From Acidobacteriota bacterium (GTDB lineage Bacteria; Acidobacteriota; Terriglobia; Terriglobales; Acidobacteriaceae), in NCBI GenBank assembly GCA_025353435.1, contig JANXQR010000107.1, forward strand, positions 1-22,711: a stretch of DNA of 22,711 nt, in the 5' to 3' direction. A program made the position numbers and the translations under genes. The notes under the pieces were generated by a model. The model had not been told where the DNA came from, searched no databases, and saw only the letters and a list, made by a program, of their open reading frames with translations. This document shows, one piece after another, positions 1-7,847 of this stretch (position 1 is the first letter of the stretch; each line of letters opens with the position of its first letter).

Positions 1-264
1 GTGAACTGCACCGACAGCGTTAACCCGATGAGCGGCCGGACCCGCACCTGCACGGTGGACGCAATCACAATGTCCTACGCGCCCGCCGGACGACTGGACA
101 CGCTGGTGCAATCGGCTTTCTACACCAACATCGGCCGCGAACCGCAAACCAATCCGCAGTGGGAACAGCGCCTGGCGAACGAGTCGAACACACAGTTTCA
201 GGGTATGATGGCCGGCAATGCGGCCAACCTCACTAAAGACGCTCGAGCGAATGGCGCGGCTTAG
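1..264 (+). CDS. C-terminal fragment of a secreted/lipoprotein paralog (family shared with the genes at 2980-4266 and 5539-6762)
   Basis: The frame is open from the first base, so the 5' part lies outside the window; the GTG at position 1 need not be a start. The visible 87 residues begin V-N-C-T-D-S, then a second Cys at residue 17, then a stretch ending in a Gln/Asn-rich helix. This order (V-x-C, variable loop, second Cys, Y/L-x-x-L helix, Q/N-rich helix) matches residues 215-300 of the lipoprotein at 2980-4266 and 214-290 of the one at 5539-6762. It differs from both by ending soon after the helix with L-T-K-D-A-R, so the C-terminal H-x-W-I / T-N-D / P-N-G module is absent. It is the only family member on the plus strand and converges on the gene ending at 396. 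Its function is unknown. The family link is by eye. Confidence 0.6.
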   Translation: MNCTDSVNPMSGRTRTCTVDAITMSYAPAGRLDTLVQSAFYTNIGREPQTNPQWEQRLANESNTQFQGMMAGNAANLTKDARANGAA

Positions 265-290
265 TTGACCTGATTGTTGCCCGCGAAGAA

Positions 291-310
291 TTGCCTCTAC
301 CCGGAGGCAA
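291..310. terminator. Hairpin between convergent genes, possible terminator
   Basis: TTGCCTC (291-297) and GAGGCAA (304-310) form a perfect 7-bp stem with a 6-nt loop, between the stop at 264 (plus) and the stop at 396 (minus). Neither side has a clear T-tract; the minus-strand side reads TTCTTC. It may act as a bidirectional stop or mRNA end-protecting hairpin, but only the position supports that. Confidence 0.3.
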
Positions 311-395
311 CGCGCCGATGAGCTTCAGCGCCGTCCTGGGGAAATAGGCCGGACTCTTCCGTAAGATCAGACCGGTGGTATCCACAATGCATTTT

Positions 396-1568
396 TCAGT
401 GAGCAAGTAGCCGAATGCTCTGGGCGACTGACAGGAACACTGCACCAGCTTCTTCCTTTTTCTGCGCGTTGATGGATGCCACGAGAAGAAGGAAGTTGCG
501 ATCCGTGCCGGAGATGTTGCCCACCCCGCTGATGAAGCTCTCGATTGGATCCCCTTGCCCGGTCGATGCGTTGAAATCGTCGTAGGTGACCTCAAGGCCA
601 TTGCCGAAGATCTGAACAAGGCCCGATATTCCGAAGGGAACTTTGCGATTGCTGTTCGACTTCTCGGCCACTTTGTGTTCTTGGTTCAGCACGACTTCGC
701 TCGCGCTTTTGGCAGGATCAGCCGGCATCACGTTGATCCAGCTCGATTCAGATCGAAGCTGCACCCCGAGCGCGCCGTCGTCTCCCTCCGCTTTTGCACT
801 CCAGCCCTCTGGAACCTGCAGCGAGAAACGGCCTGTCGGGTCGTGATACATGGTGCCTTTCGCCGCTTCCTGTGCACTTTTTTCCTGCTTGGCTTCCTGG
901 CCCAGCACAATTCCTATCCGCCTCGCGCAATCCTCCTGCGCAAGAGCACCCACCGTGCAGGCTCTGTCGAGTTCCGTCATAGCCTTGGAATCCGTAGTCC
1001 CGGAAACGGCGGCCGTACTCTTGGCGCCCGCCACCCGCAGGCTGTCGCGGATACCATCCAGCGTTGACAGATTTGCGTAATACACCGCCAGGGGGGAAAT
1101 CATTGTGAAGGCAACCAGGACCGTGTTATTTGTGAGCACTGCGGAGGTTTCTGCCACGGCCGGTGACTTGAGGTCACTGCAAGTCATGAGCGTGTAGATG
1201 CCCTGCTCGCTGGCCAACGTGACCGCACCGCTCTTCCGCACGCGGGTCGTCGGACATTGAGTTTGAAACTCCTTCGTTGTCTCATCTACGGCCTCTTTCG
1301 CCGTCATCGCGTTTGACTTGTTCTGCTGGGAGACCATGATGATCGCCTGCACGGCCCCCTTGCGCACGATCATCTGATCGACACCCTCGTCAGGAGCGGC
1401 GCTCCAGCCGTCCGGAATCTGGAACTCAAATCGGCCCTTCGGGTCGTGATAGGCAGTTTGGGCCACAACTCCGCTCCGCAAAATGAATGCGGCGAAGACC
1501 AGAGCGACGATCGTCACGCCGCCCGATTTGATGTTCCTGCAGTTCTCCAGGAAATGCGGACCGAACAT
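396..1568 (-). CDS. Secreted protein with two PsbP/Mog1-like modules (tandem duplication)
   Basis: The start chosen is ATG at 1568, because GGGAG lies 7 nt upstream on the minus strand and it places a hydrophobic signal segment at residues 17-36; this gives 390 aa. The frame extends upstream to another ATG, but that adds a charged leader before the signal. The mature protein has two copies of one module. Each opens with Y-H-D-P-x-G-R-F and then a P-[DE]-G-W turn: residues 40-54 and 241-255. The first copy runs to about 180, followed by a linker rich in Ala, Gln and Lys that contains two Cys. The opening resembles domains of the PsbP/DcrB/Mog1 fold seen in many secreted bacterial proteins of unknown role; no catalytic residues are evident. 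It is the last of four minus-strand genes, but 1.4 kb separates it from the gene before it, so it probably has its own promoter. The CDS is secure and the function is not known. Confidence 0.82.
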   Translation of the reverse strand: MFGPHFLENCRNIKSGGVTIVALVFAAFILRSGVVAQTAYHDPKGRFEFQIPDGWSAAPDEGVDQMIVRKGAVQAIIMVSQQNKSNAMTAKEAVDETTKEFQTQCPTTRVRKSGAVTLASEQGIYTLMTCSDLKSPAVAETSAVLTNNTVLVAFTMISPLAVYYANLSTLDGIRDSLRVAGAKSTAAVSGTTDSKAMTELDRACTVGALAQEDCARRIGIVLGQEAKQEKSAQEAAKGTMYHDPTGRFSLQVPEGWSAKAEGDDGALGVQLRSESSWINVMPADPAKSASEVVLNQEHKVAEKSNSNRKVPFGISGLVQIFGNGLEVTYDDFNASTGQGDPIESFISGVGNISGTDRNFLLLVASINAQKKEEAGAVFLSVAQSIRLLAH

Positions 1569-2245
1569 TTTGATCTCCCGTTCGATGCAGATCTTTTCAC
1601 ACTTGTACGCGCGAAGTCTCATGAAAATGCCTCAGTTGGCCCTCACCCGCGCCCTTGATCCACACGGACGCCCACGCCAGGGTCAGCCCAATCGTCATCT
1701 GACTGTTGCGCAAGGAAGGGGTACGACTGAAAGTGCGTTGATTTTGGTCGCCAGCCCGTCAACTGGAACGGGAGCAGTAATCGTTTCCTCCAGGTGTTGC
1801 CAACTTCTCCGTTTGACTAGCGGTCGGGGTGCGACTGGGGAAGACAAATGCTGTCAGACTTCAGTTAGAACGTCCAATCTGGATCAGATTCCTTTGCAAG
1901 ACGAACTTCCCATCCTCGCTGGTGGAGTGGCAGGCTCTGCCGCTTCCATCTCGCTCGCCGGCAAGGGACGTAGCTTTACCCTGATCGAGCGCGGCCCACA
2001 CTGCGCTATAAGGTCTGCGGAGGCTCGCTCGTCTTCTCCCGCAGCCTCGCTCACGTATCTTGCGGCTGAGCCGGCGCCGCACTTCCGGGCTAAAACTGCG
2101 GTCCGCACTGCTGCACCAGATGCGGTGCCGAATTCGACGCACTCTCACGGGCTATATTACCGCTTTGCCTCAGGGTCTGGCCCAGCGTGATGCGCCGAGA
2201 CGGCAAGGCTGACACGCGTCTCCCTGGCCGCTGCTGCTCTACGTG

Positions 2246-2263
2246 CAGTTGCCAGCTAAAATC
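2246..2263 (+). repeat. Direct repeat copy A, possible transposon-end repeat
   Basis: This copy reads CAGTTGCCAGCTAAAATC. It matches copy B at 2742-2760 except for two substitutions and one inserted base. About 20 bases downstream (2284-2294) lies AACTCGACTCC, identical to the bases that adjoin copy B, so the similarity covers two blocks. Multiple short repeats of this kind occur at the ends of IS21-family elements, but no istA or istB gene is present. Confidence 0.4.
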
Positions 2264-2741
2264 CGGAACCTTCAAGAAGCCATAACTCGACTCCCGCGTC
2301 AGCATATTCTCACGCATATCCGCGAACTAGTGCACAAGACGGTGCCGAGTTCGCCGGAAAGGCCGGCCGCGATGTCAATCCTGATCTTCTTTGCCTACCG
2401 AGGACACATTATCAATAACCATGACGCGTTCCAGTCAGAGGTCAGCGGCAATCGGGCACCCGCCTTGTTTCAATGAGCCAAGACGATTGAAGAGGGGCGC
2501 GTCATTGAAATGAAGCAATCACCCCGATGCCACGTTAAGTATGCGGCTGAAAAGCACCCCCGTCGCGGGGTGGGTAAACTCATGGTGTGAAGCGAGCTCT
2601 CTTTCCCACGCTGATACTTTTCGCAGTGATGCCAGCCGTCTGGTGGCGTCATGGCAACCGGCAGCGCTTGATGGTTTCCGCAAACGAGATGAAGCTGCGC
2701 CTGCACTCTGGAATGCCGTACTCGCGGCTTGATCTGAAATA

Positions 2742-2767
2742 CAGTCGCCAACTAAAACTCGACTCCT
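2742..2767 (+). repeat. Direct repeat copy B, possible transposon-end repeat
   Basis: This copy contains CAGTCGCCAACTAAAACTC, running directly into the AACTCGACTCC block also found after copy A. The two copies lie about 0.5 kb apart in the same orientation. A weaker match on the minus strand near 1740-1755 (GGCGACCAAAATC) gives an arrangement like the two ends of an element whose interior has been lost. This is a visual comparison only. Confidence 0.4.
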
Positions 2768-2979
2768 CGAGAAATTTGCACCAGAGCCGCATTGTGGATC
2801 TTACGGCGCCCCTCCGCTGTGCTTCGGCCCTAATTGCGGCGGGGGCGCAGAGTGTTGCTTGCGGCCCATTGAGATATCCCGCCAACTTTCTCCCTTAGGG
2901 TCTGGCTTGATACCGACCTCATTCAGGAGAATGGCCATTCGCCAGGCGCCCTTTCAGCTCGCTCTTGTGCCAGAGCGCG

Positions 2980-4266
2980 CTACGGCGTGCCGTTTCTGTG
3001 CACCGTGGCCTGCTGGGTCCAGGTGCCAGGCAGCACTCCGTTCGGGTTGGCGTTGGGATCGTTGGTCTGATAGCTCGTCTTGCCGGTACCGTCGATCCAC
3101 GTATGGTTGTAAGAACTTGAAACCTTGGTGATCTGTCCGGTGTTGGGGTCAAGGACTGTCTTCTGGTCCAGGGCATAATCTACCCAGTCGGACGCCGCCG
3201 TGCTCCGGGCGTTCATGGCGTCCCCGGTACGAGCCATCGACATGTCGGTCCCGCGCTGCATGGTCGCAAGAAAGTCCTCATGCATCTGCTGGCGAACGGC
3301 CTGGTCGTGGTTGAACTGCTGCTGCTGCGCCTGCATTCGCTCCTTCGAAATTTTCCACATATGGTTGATCGCCTGCTGGGTCTCCTGGGTATTCCGCTGG
3401 ATCCATGCTTGCTGCCACGCATCCTCGGAGCGTGTCCCCATCTCCGACGTGTCCCACTGCTGGATCAACGCGGCGAATTTGCTCGCGGGTGCGGTAATGT
3501 AGTTGACCAATGCGGTGCATTTATCCACCGTGGACGGCGGACCGGTGGTTGCATGAACAGGGTTACCGGGCGACCAGCTGGAAAGCCCCGGCATTCCTGT
3601 ATAGGTTGTCTCCGTGCAATCCACCGTCGTGCTCAAACGACCCTTCATCGCGAACGTCCCGTTGGTGTAGCTGACAATCGCCCGTGCCAGCTCCCGCGTG
3701 TTCTTTGGAGCCTGCAAATTTCTCGCCGCGTACTGCGGCGCATAAGTGGCTTGAACGCGGCGCAATTCCTCCTGAGCCTTCTCGTTTTGCGCCGCAGGAA
3801 CTGGTTCTTCGGCCTCGAACCGCATCTTCATGGTGGCTGCCAGATACTTTAGAAACTCCGGGGCGCTCATGGACCCCTTGAGGGGCAGGCAGTCGCTTTT
3901 TGGCATGTAACCGAGTCTTGGCCCCGTGCCCCACACCCAACTCAGCGCCGGCATTTGCTCTGCCGCGCTGAGCCCATCCGGACTGGTCACGCGCCATACC
4001 CCGAATGGAATCGTAGTACAGTTGCCCCCTTGAAACAGCGTCCCCTGAAAGTGCCACTTCGCGGGAACCGTCACCTCAAACGCGTTCATGTCATTCAGCG
4101 TTGGATCGGTAACATACTCCTTGTGCGCGCCGCCGCTCGATATGGCGCTGACGCTTTCCCCAGCACTCGCCGCAGATGTTGACAGCGGCCCTTTGCAGCC
4201 GAAAATTGTGATTGCAATCAGAATTGCAACCAGTCTTCTCTTGATAGACATCCCTTTACTTAACAT
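2980..4266 (-). CDS. Lipoprotein of an unnamed four-cysteine V-P-x-x-W family (paralog of 5539-6762)
   Basis: The start chosen is ATG at 4266, with GGAGG 9 nt upstream, giving 428 aa; a longer frame from 4353 would bury the signal peptide. The basic N-terminus (K9-R11), a hydrophobic run and I-F-G-C24 suggest a lipoprotein, although the lipobox is not ideal. The order is an opening F-E-V-T-V-P module with W71 (63-130), a charged helical segment (155-200), a segment with C217 and C250, a Gln-rich helix (280-335), and a C-terminal module with H388-x-W-I, T-N-D (401-403) and P-N-G (408-410). C83, C126, C217 and C250 all have counterparts in the 5539-6762 protein, so two disulfides are likely. 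No enzyme motif was seen. The neighbour at 4374 ends 107 bases upstream in the same direction. The function is unknown; a structural or binding role in the envelope is a guess. Confidence 0.8.
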   Translation of the reverse strand: MLSKGMSIKRRLVAILIAITIFGCKGPLSTSAASAGESVSAISSGGAHKEYVTDPTLNDMNAFEVTVPAKWHFQGTLFQGGNCTTIPFGVWRVTSPDGLSAAEQMPALSWVWGTGPRLGYMPKSDCLPLKGSMSAPEFLKYLAATMKMRFEAEEPVPAAQNEKAQEELRRVQATYAPQYAARNLQAPKNTRELARAIVSYTNGTFAMKGRLSTTVDCTETTYTGMPGLSSWSPGNPVHATTGPPSTVDKCTALVNYITAPASKFAALIQQWDTSEMGTRSEDAWQQAWIQRNTQETQQAINHMWKISKERMQAQQQQFNHDQAVRQQMHEDFLATMQRGTDMSMARTGDAMNARSTAASDWVDYALDQKTVLDPNTGQITKVSSSYNHTWIDGTGKTSYQTNDPNANPNGVLPGTWTQQATVHRNGTP

Positions 4267-4373
4267 TACGACCAACCTCCGTAGACCTGGTTTGGCAAGG
4301 ATCGACTGCAAGCGTGCTTCAAGTTTGACCCTTGCATTTCCTTCGCAAAACAATTGCGGCCATTTGCCCTTGG

Positions 4374-5456
4374 TTAACTGACTGCCTGCTCCTTCTTCGT
4401 TTCGAGTGTTGTATTCAAGAGACGAAGCCGTAGCGGCAGGCCGCCGACAGAAGGAGCGACCTTTCGCACCAACCCCGCGAATTCACTCACTGTCGCCGCG
4501 TCGTTCCAGACCCCATCACTGACCACGAAGGAAAGTGTGGCGCGATCATTGTGTTTCGTCAGAAAGACGTCGACGCCCTTTCCCTGGAAGAAGCCGTTGG
4601 TCTTCAAGGCCACCCCAAGTTTCTGCGCTTCGTCCTCCGTCGCCGTGCCGAAGTAGTAGACGTGGTCGTTGCCGACGTTCGCCCGGCCCACTGTGGATTG
4701 GGCCTTAACCTGCCGCTCTTTGTCCATAAGCCGCAACTGGATTGGGAAACCTCCAGCCGACGGCGCTGTTTGCTGCCCGATCACTTCAAACGCCGCTATC
4801 GTCGCCGGATCGTTCCACGAATCCGGCTTCACAATGAACGAGAGACTTGTGCCGTCTGCGTTCTTCGCCAGAAAGACGTCCGCTCCCTTGTCGCTGAAGT
4901 AGCCGCTCTCCTTCAGCGCGTTGCCGACAGCCTGCGCTTGTCCCTTGGTAGCAGATCCCGCGTAATAGACCTCGTCTTTCGAACCCATATGGATACTCGG
5001 GCCGGTTTCGGCTTTTTCCTGAAGTGACACAATTTCGAAGATCGCCGCAAACAGTGCAATCGAAAACGCCAGGCCCAAACCCGCAGACAGTCCTTTGGAT
5101 CCGAGCTTGCCGCCTTGCTCCACGTGGCGCTTCACCTGTGCGCCCTGCAGTCTTTGCGCGCTGAACTTCATCAGGAACACGAGCCCCAACGCGACGGGAA
5201 AAGAGCCGCCCTGCGGGATGTTCCATCCAATCAGGATCGCCAGGGCCGTGACGGCAATCGTCACCAGCAGCGTGGTGGCGGCCCTGCCCGTTTGCCCCAG
5301 GCGCCGATAATTAAGAGCCATCAGCCCGCCACCGATAACCGGCGTGCCCAGAAAGGTCGCCAAAGTCACTGCGTTTGCGTCGAACAGCGCGTAGGTGGAA
5401 ACGGGTACGGGAACCGAGTTTGGGTCGGAAATTGCCCGTGATGCGATCGATGACAT
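4374..5456 (-). CDS. Membrane protein with four N-terminal hydrophobic segments and a duplicated ~90-residue C-terminal domain
   Basis: ATG at 5456 has AGGAGG 5 nt upstream; the protein is 360 aa. Hydrophobic segments lie near residues 30-48, 60-79, 85-98 and 122-145. The first and third are weak, so two to four may cross the membrane. Two homologous domains follow: residues 161-250 and 264-353. Each begins [DH]-x-V-Y-Y, continues with A-T-x-x-x-A-Q, G-x-[DV]-V-F-L, a W-N-D-x-A-T turn and A-P-S-x-G-G, and ends L-R-L. They differ enough to be an old duplication. The gene lies between the two paralogous lipoprotein genes, with gaps of 82 and 107 bases, all on one strand, so the three are probably co-transcribed. 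The domain was not recognised as a named family. Confidence 0.8.
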   Translation of the reverse strand: MSSIASRAISDPNSVPVPVSTYALFDANAVTLATFLGTPVIGGGLMALNYRRLGQTGRAATTLLVTIAVTALAILIGWNIPQGGSFPVALGLVFLMKFSAQRLQGAQVKRHVEQGGKLGSKGLSAGLGLAFSIALFAAIFEIVSLQEKAETGPSIHMGSKDEVYYAGSATKGQAQAVGNALKESGYFSDKGADVFLAKNADGTSLSFIVKPDSWNDPATIAAFEVIGQQTAPSAGGFPIQLRLMDKERQVKAQSTVGRANVGNDHVYYFGTATEDEAQKLGVALKTNGFFQGKGVDVFLTKHNDRATLSFVVSDGVWNDAATVSEFAGLVRKVAPSVGGLPLRLRLLNTTLETKKEQAVS

Positions 5457-5538
5457 TTGTGCCTCCTGGGGTTCATGAGATTCGAATCTGCCGGGAGGGA
5501 CGAACCCGCCTGGAAGCCGTATTCACGCTTCGAGCCGC

Positions 5539-6762
5539 TCACCACACAGGAATCAGCTCAGTCCAGTTCTGTCGGATTGGGTCGACCACGCCATTCGGAT
5601 CAAAGGTTGGGTCGTTGGTCAGCACCACCTCGCTATTGTCCGAGGAGATCCAATTGTGGGTGAATTGGTTGGAAGTCTCGATCTTGCGCCCGGTCGCGGG
5701 ATCGACGAAGTCCATTCGGTTCAGCGAGTCCAGAACCTGCATATGCGCTCCCTTCTGCATGGCTGCGACCGTGTTGTTGTCGCTGGCCAAGGCAAGATCT
5801 GTTCCCCTTTTCGTGGTCGCCTGCTGTTCCTGACCGCGTTTGAGCATCGCGGCAGTCTGCTGCCGGAAGTGATCCTGAATTTCCTCAAACTGCTTATCGC
5901 TGGCTGCTCTGAATCTGTCGTATTGCGACTGCATCTTCCTCGCGATGTCAGCGTCCCAGGCCTGGTCGATCGTCGGCTGCTTGAGCGCGTTCGCTAGCAG
6001 CTGGTCTAGGTATCCCTTGGGCGCGCGCCTGAAGTTCGTCCCGTGCGTTCCGCAGTGGCGGGTTGTCCGCGCCGGCCTGCGCATCTGCGGATAAGCGGGA
6101 AAATGCGATTCCATGCAAGTGACTACCGTGCCCATCTGCTCCTCCACGACCTGCCCGTGAATCGTGTACTCCACCCGCACCCGCGCGGCATCGAGGGTCT
6201 GTCGCATTTGCGACCCATTTCCGCTCTCCGAAGCCAGCTTGCGCTGCTGCGCCTCCAAGCCCGCCTGCATCTGCGGTGGCAAGGGGACTATGCCGATGAT
6301 CTTTGCTTCAGGATGCGTATTCGGCACCGCAATGTTCAGCAGAAACCCAGCCGCCGTGGTGATATCCACCGACTTGCACTTCTGGGGTGTTACTCCATCG
6401 CTGGCCCAGTCCCACGACACGCCCGGCATCTGCCCGATCGCCGTCAAGCCATCTGGGCTCGCGGAACCGTATGACAATCCGTCGGCCGGGGTGCCTGGGG
6501 CATGGCATCCGCGTGGCCGCAAAATTGTGCCCTCAAATTTCCATCCGGACGGCACGTCAATACTGAACGCCTTTGTTCCTTCGGCGGGATCCTTGACATC
6601 AACTGCTTCCGATCCGCTCCACGTGACCGTCACCTTTTTTGCGGAGCGGCTCCCATCGGCTTGCGCCCCACTACCCAAATTTCGCTGTTGGCTGTGGCAG
6701 GCAGCCATCGCCATCGCCAACATCACCAATGCGCCTGTCGCATTTGCTCTCCGACCTGTCAC
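5539..6762 (-). CDS. Lipoprotein of the same four-cysteine V-P-x-x-W family (first gene of the minus-strand cluster)
   Basis: The start is GTG at 6762, supported by AAGGAGGT 4-5 nt upstream; the protein is 407 aa. M-A-A-C22 closes a hydrophobic run and looks like a lipoprotein signal. The opening module F-S-I-D-V-P-S-G-W (66-74) is followed by S-P-D-G-L (102-106), which the paralog at 2980-4266 also has. C86, C129, C216 and C237 correspond to the four mature cysteines of the paralog. A long Gln-rich helix (265-325) precedes D-P-A-T-G (354-358), H369-N-W-I, T-N-D (382-384) and P-N-G (389-391). The variable loop between the last two cysteines is 20 residues here and 32 in the paralog. It heads the minus-strand group, and the 326-base gap to the divergent gene at 7089 should hold its promoter. 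No catalytic motif was seen. Confidence 0.82.
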   Translation of the reverse strand: MTGRRANATGALVMLAMAMAACHSQQRNLGSGAQADGSRSAKKVTVTWSGSEAVDVKDPAEGTKAFSIDVPSGWKFEGTILRPRGCHAPGTPADGLSYGSASPDGLTAIGQMPGVSWDWASDGVTPQKCKSVDITTAAGFLLNIAVPNTHPEAKIIGIVPLPPQMQAGLEAQQRKLASESGNGSQMRQTLDAARVRVEYTIHGQVVEEQMGTVVTCMESHFPAYPQMRRPARTTRHCGTHGTNFRRAPKGYLDQLLANALKQPTIDQAWDADIARKMQSQYDRFRAASDKQFEEIQDHFRQQTAAMLKRGQEQQATTKRGTDLALASDNNTVAAMQKGAHMQVLDSLNRMDFVDPATGRKIETSNQFTHNWISSDNSEVVLTNDPTFDPNGVVDPIRQNWTELIPVW

Positions 6763-6925
6763 AAGACCTCCTTGATGTTTATTTTTGCGCAGACTGAGAA
6801 ATGGTTCGATTCAAAGTTGCCGATTCCGCGCCGGCACTCCGCGGCAACCGAGCCCACCGCAGCCGATTCGATCCTTATGATTGGGACGCGTCATCTTCGG
6901 GAAAAATGCGTCAAGAGCCGTTTTT

Positions 6926-6954
6926 TTGATTGCTTCTCGGAGGTATGTCATAAT
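6926..6954 (+). promoter_or_regulatory. Sigma-70-like promoter for the gene at 7089
   Basis: TTGATT (6926-6931) and CATAAT (6949-6954) are separated by exactly 17 bases and match the -35 and -10 consensus at four and five positions. Transcription would start near 6961, leaving a leader of about 128 bases before the ATG at 7089. The region between 6762 and 6926 presumably also carries the divergent promoter for the minus-strand cluster, but no convincing pair was found there. Confidence 0.45.
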
Positions 6955-7088
6955 CACTTTCCCGTCCGCCGATTCGGAAGCCCCACATGTTACGTCAGCG
7001 ATGAGTCACTTTCACGGCAGTTGTCGCCTTCTTGTCAGCAGTTGGATCAAACCGACCTCGCTGCCTGATTATTGCCGAGGAGAGAAAT

Positions 7089-7388
7089 ATGTTTGAACTT
7101 TTCAAACTCGCGTGGGACGTCTTCGTACTGCGGGATGCGGCGCGCAAGGGCCAGCTTAACTGGCAGGTCTGGGTCATAGCGATCGGTTTCGTGCTTTTTC
7201 TCTACGGAACGGGATTGCCGGTCGCACTCCTCTACGAGAAGCACCCGCAATATAAGCCCCTCTTCATCGGCACTCTGGCACTGGATGGGCTTGTGTTCAT
7301 CTGGTTCATGATCTGGGGGGTGCGTCGTTACCTGCGACAGATTGCAGCCGGCAAGTCCAGCGCTGCCGCGCCCGGCGAATCCCAATAA
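7089..7388 (+). CDS. Small membrane protein, two transmembrane segments
   Basis: ATG at 7089 is preceded by GAGGAGAG about 4 nt upstream; a longer frame from 7032 lacks this. The 99-aa product has a short amphipathic N-terminus, hydrophobic segments at 26-49 and 58-78, and a basic C-terminal tail (R79, R80, R83) ending in a small-residue stretch. By the positive-inside rule the tail is probably cytoplasmic. It is followed after 23 bases by another small membrane protein gene, and the two may form a pair. The family was not recognised. It lies divergent from the lipoprotein cluster and upstream of the sigma factor, so it could belong to either unit. Confidence 0.75.
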   Translation: MFELFKLAWDVFVLRDAARKGQLNWQVWVIAIGFVLFLYGTGLPVALLYEKHPQYKPLFIGTLALDGLVFIWFMIWGVRRYLRQIAAGKSSAAAPGESQ

Positions 7389-7411
7389 TCTACACGGAGG
7401 TCTCGTCAGTT

Positions 7412-7750
7412 ATGTGGTTTCTTGCTGCAGTCCTATTGCAAGTGGTGGTGATTGTCGCCGGCATCCGCCAAGAAGAGCGCGCCGGCGTGTGGAGTTGGTC
7501 GAAGTTCGCCTTCGCGCTGGGGTTCGGCGGGTTGGAGTGCGCCATCCTCATAATCCCTGTCAGCGTGATGAATATGAAATCGCCCTACTTCATCCCTGTT
7601 TTCTCGACCTGCGGCGTGATTGCTGCCCTCAACTTCATTTGGATGATTATTGTTGCGCGCCGCTGGAAGCTTCCGGACGGTCGCACCAGTATTCAGGCCT
7701 ACCGCGATCAGCAGGCTGGAATCAATGCTCCACCCAAGCGCGATTCATAA
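7412..7750 (+). CDS. Small membrane protein, three hydrophobic segments
   Basis: GGAGG lies 11 nt before ATG 7412. The 112-aa protein has hydrophobic segments at about 2-18, 32-52 and 60-83, followed by R83-R84-W and a polar tail of about 28 residues. Both this protein and its neighbour end in a helix running into a basic cluster and a short cytoplasmic tail. The 23-base gap suggests one transcript with the gene at 7089. The function is unknown. There is no similarity strong enough to call them paralogs. The next gene, the sigma factor, starts 97 bases further on. Confidence 0.75.
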   Translation: MWFLAAVLLQVVVIVAGIRQEERAGVWSWSKFAFALGFGGLECAILIIPVSVMNMKSPYFIPVFSTCGVIAALNFIWMIIVARRWKLPDGRTSIQAYRDQQAGINAPPKRDS

Positions 7751-7847
7751 CGTATCTGAGATTTTCGAGCCGGAATTGAGTTGCTGAAACAATATTTTGG
7801 CTCTAAACTGAGTCCTCTTACATTATTGGAGGGCTAAGCTTCGTCGC

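Larger units (their letters stand above)
1569..2979. other. Gene-poor stretch with degenerate repeats
   Basis: No reading frame here combines a ribosome-binding site, a plausible start and recognisable protein character. The frames present are rich in Arg, Ser and Cys, as expected of chance ORFs in GC-rich DNA. The stretch holds two similar direct repeats (2246-2263 and 2742-2760), a weaker inverted relative near 1740-1755, and a short CACCCC/GGGGTG hairpin near 2556-2573. The likeliest reading is decayed mobile or coding DNA plus the promoter region of the gene starting at 1568. A promoter could not be placed with confidence. Confidence 0.5.

Noticed and set aside
1483..2190. 235-residue plus-strand reading frame
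   Set aside because: Its first part is antisense to the signal-peptide region of the gene starting at 1568, it has no ribosome-binding site, and its composition is that of a chance frame.
2470..2885. Two overlapping minus-strand frames in the gene-poor stretch
   Set aside because: No ribosome-binding site and no recognisable protein; rich in Cys, His and Arg as in chance ORFs.
3280..3852. 190-residue plus-strand frame
   Set aside because: Lies entirely antisense to the lipoprotein gene at 2980-4266, which has a signal sequence, Shine-Dalgarno site and a paralog.
6164..6775. 203-residue plus-strand frame
   Set aside because: Antisense to the lipoprotein gene at 5539-6762, which has the better start and family support.
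7751..7847. Promoter TTGCTG-17-TAAACT in front of the sigma factor gene
   Set aside because: Matches the consensus at only three and four positions; too weak to annotate, though the gap may hold a promoter.
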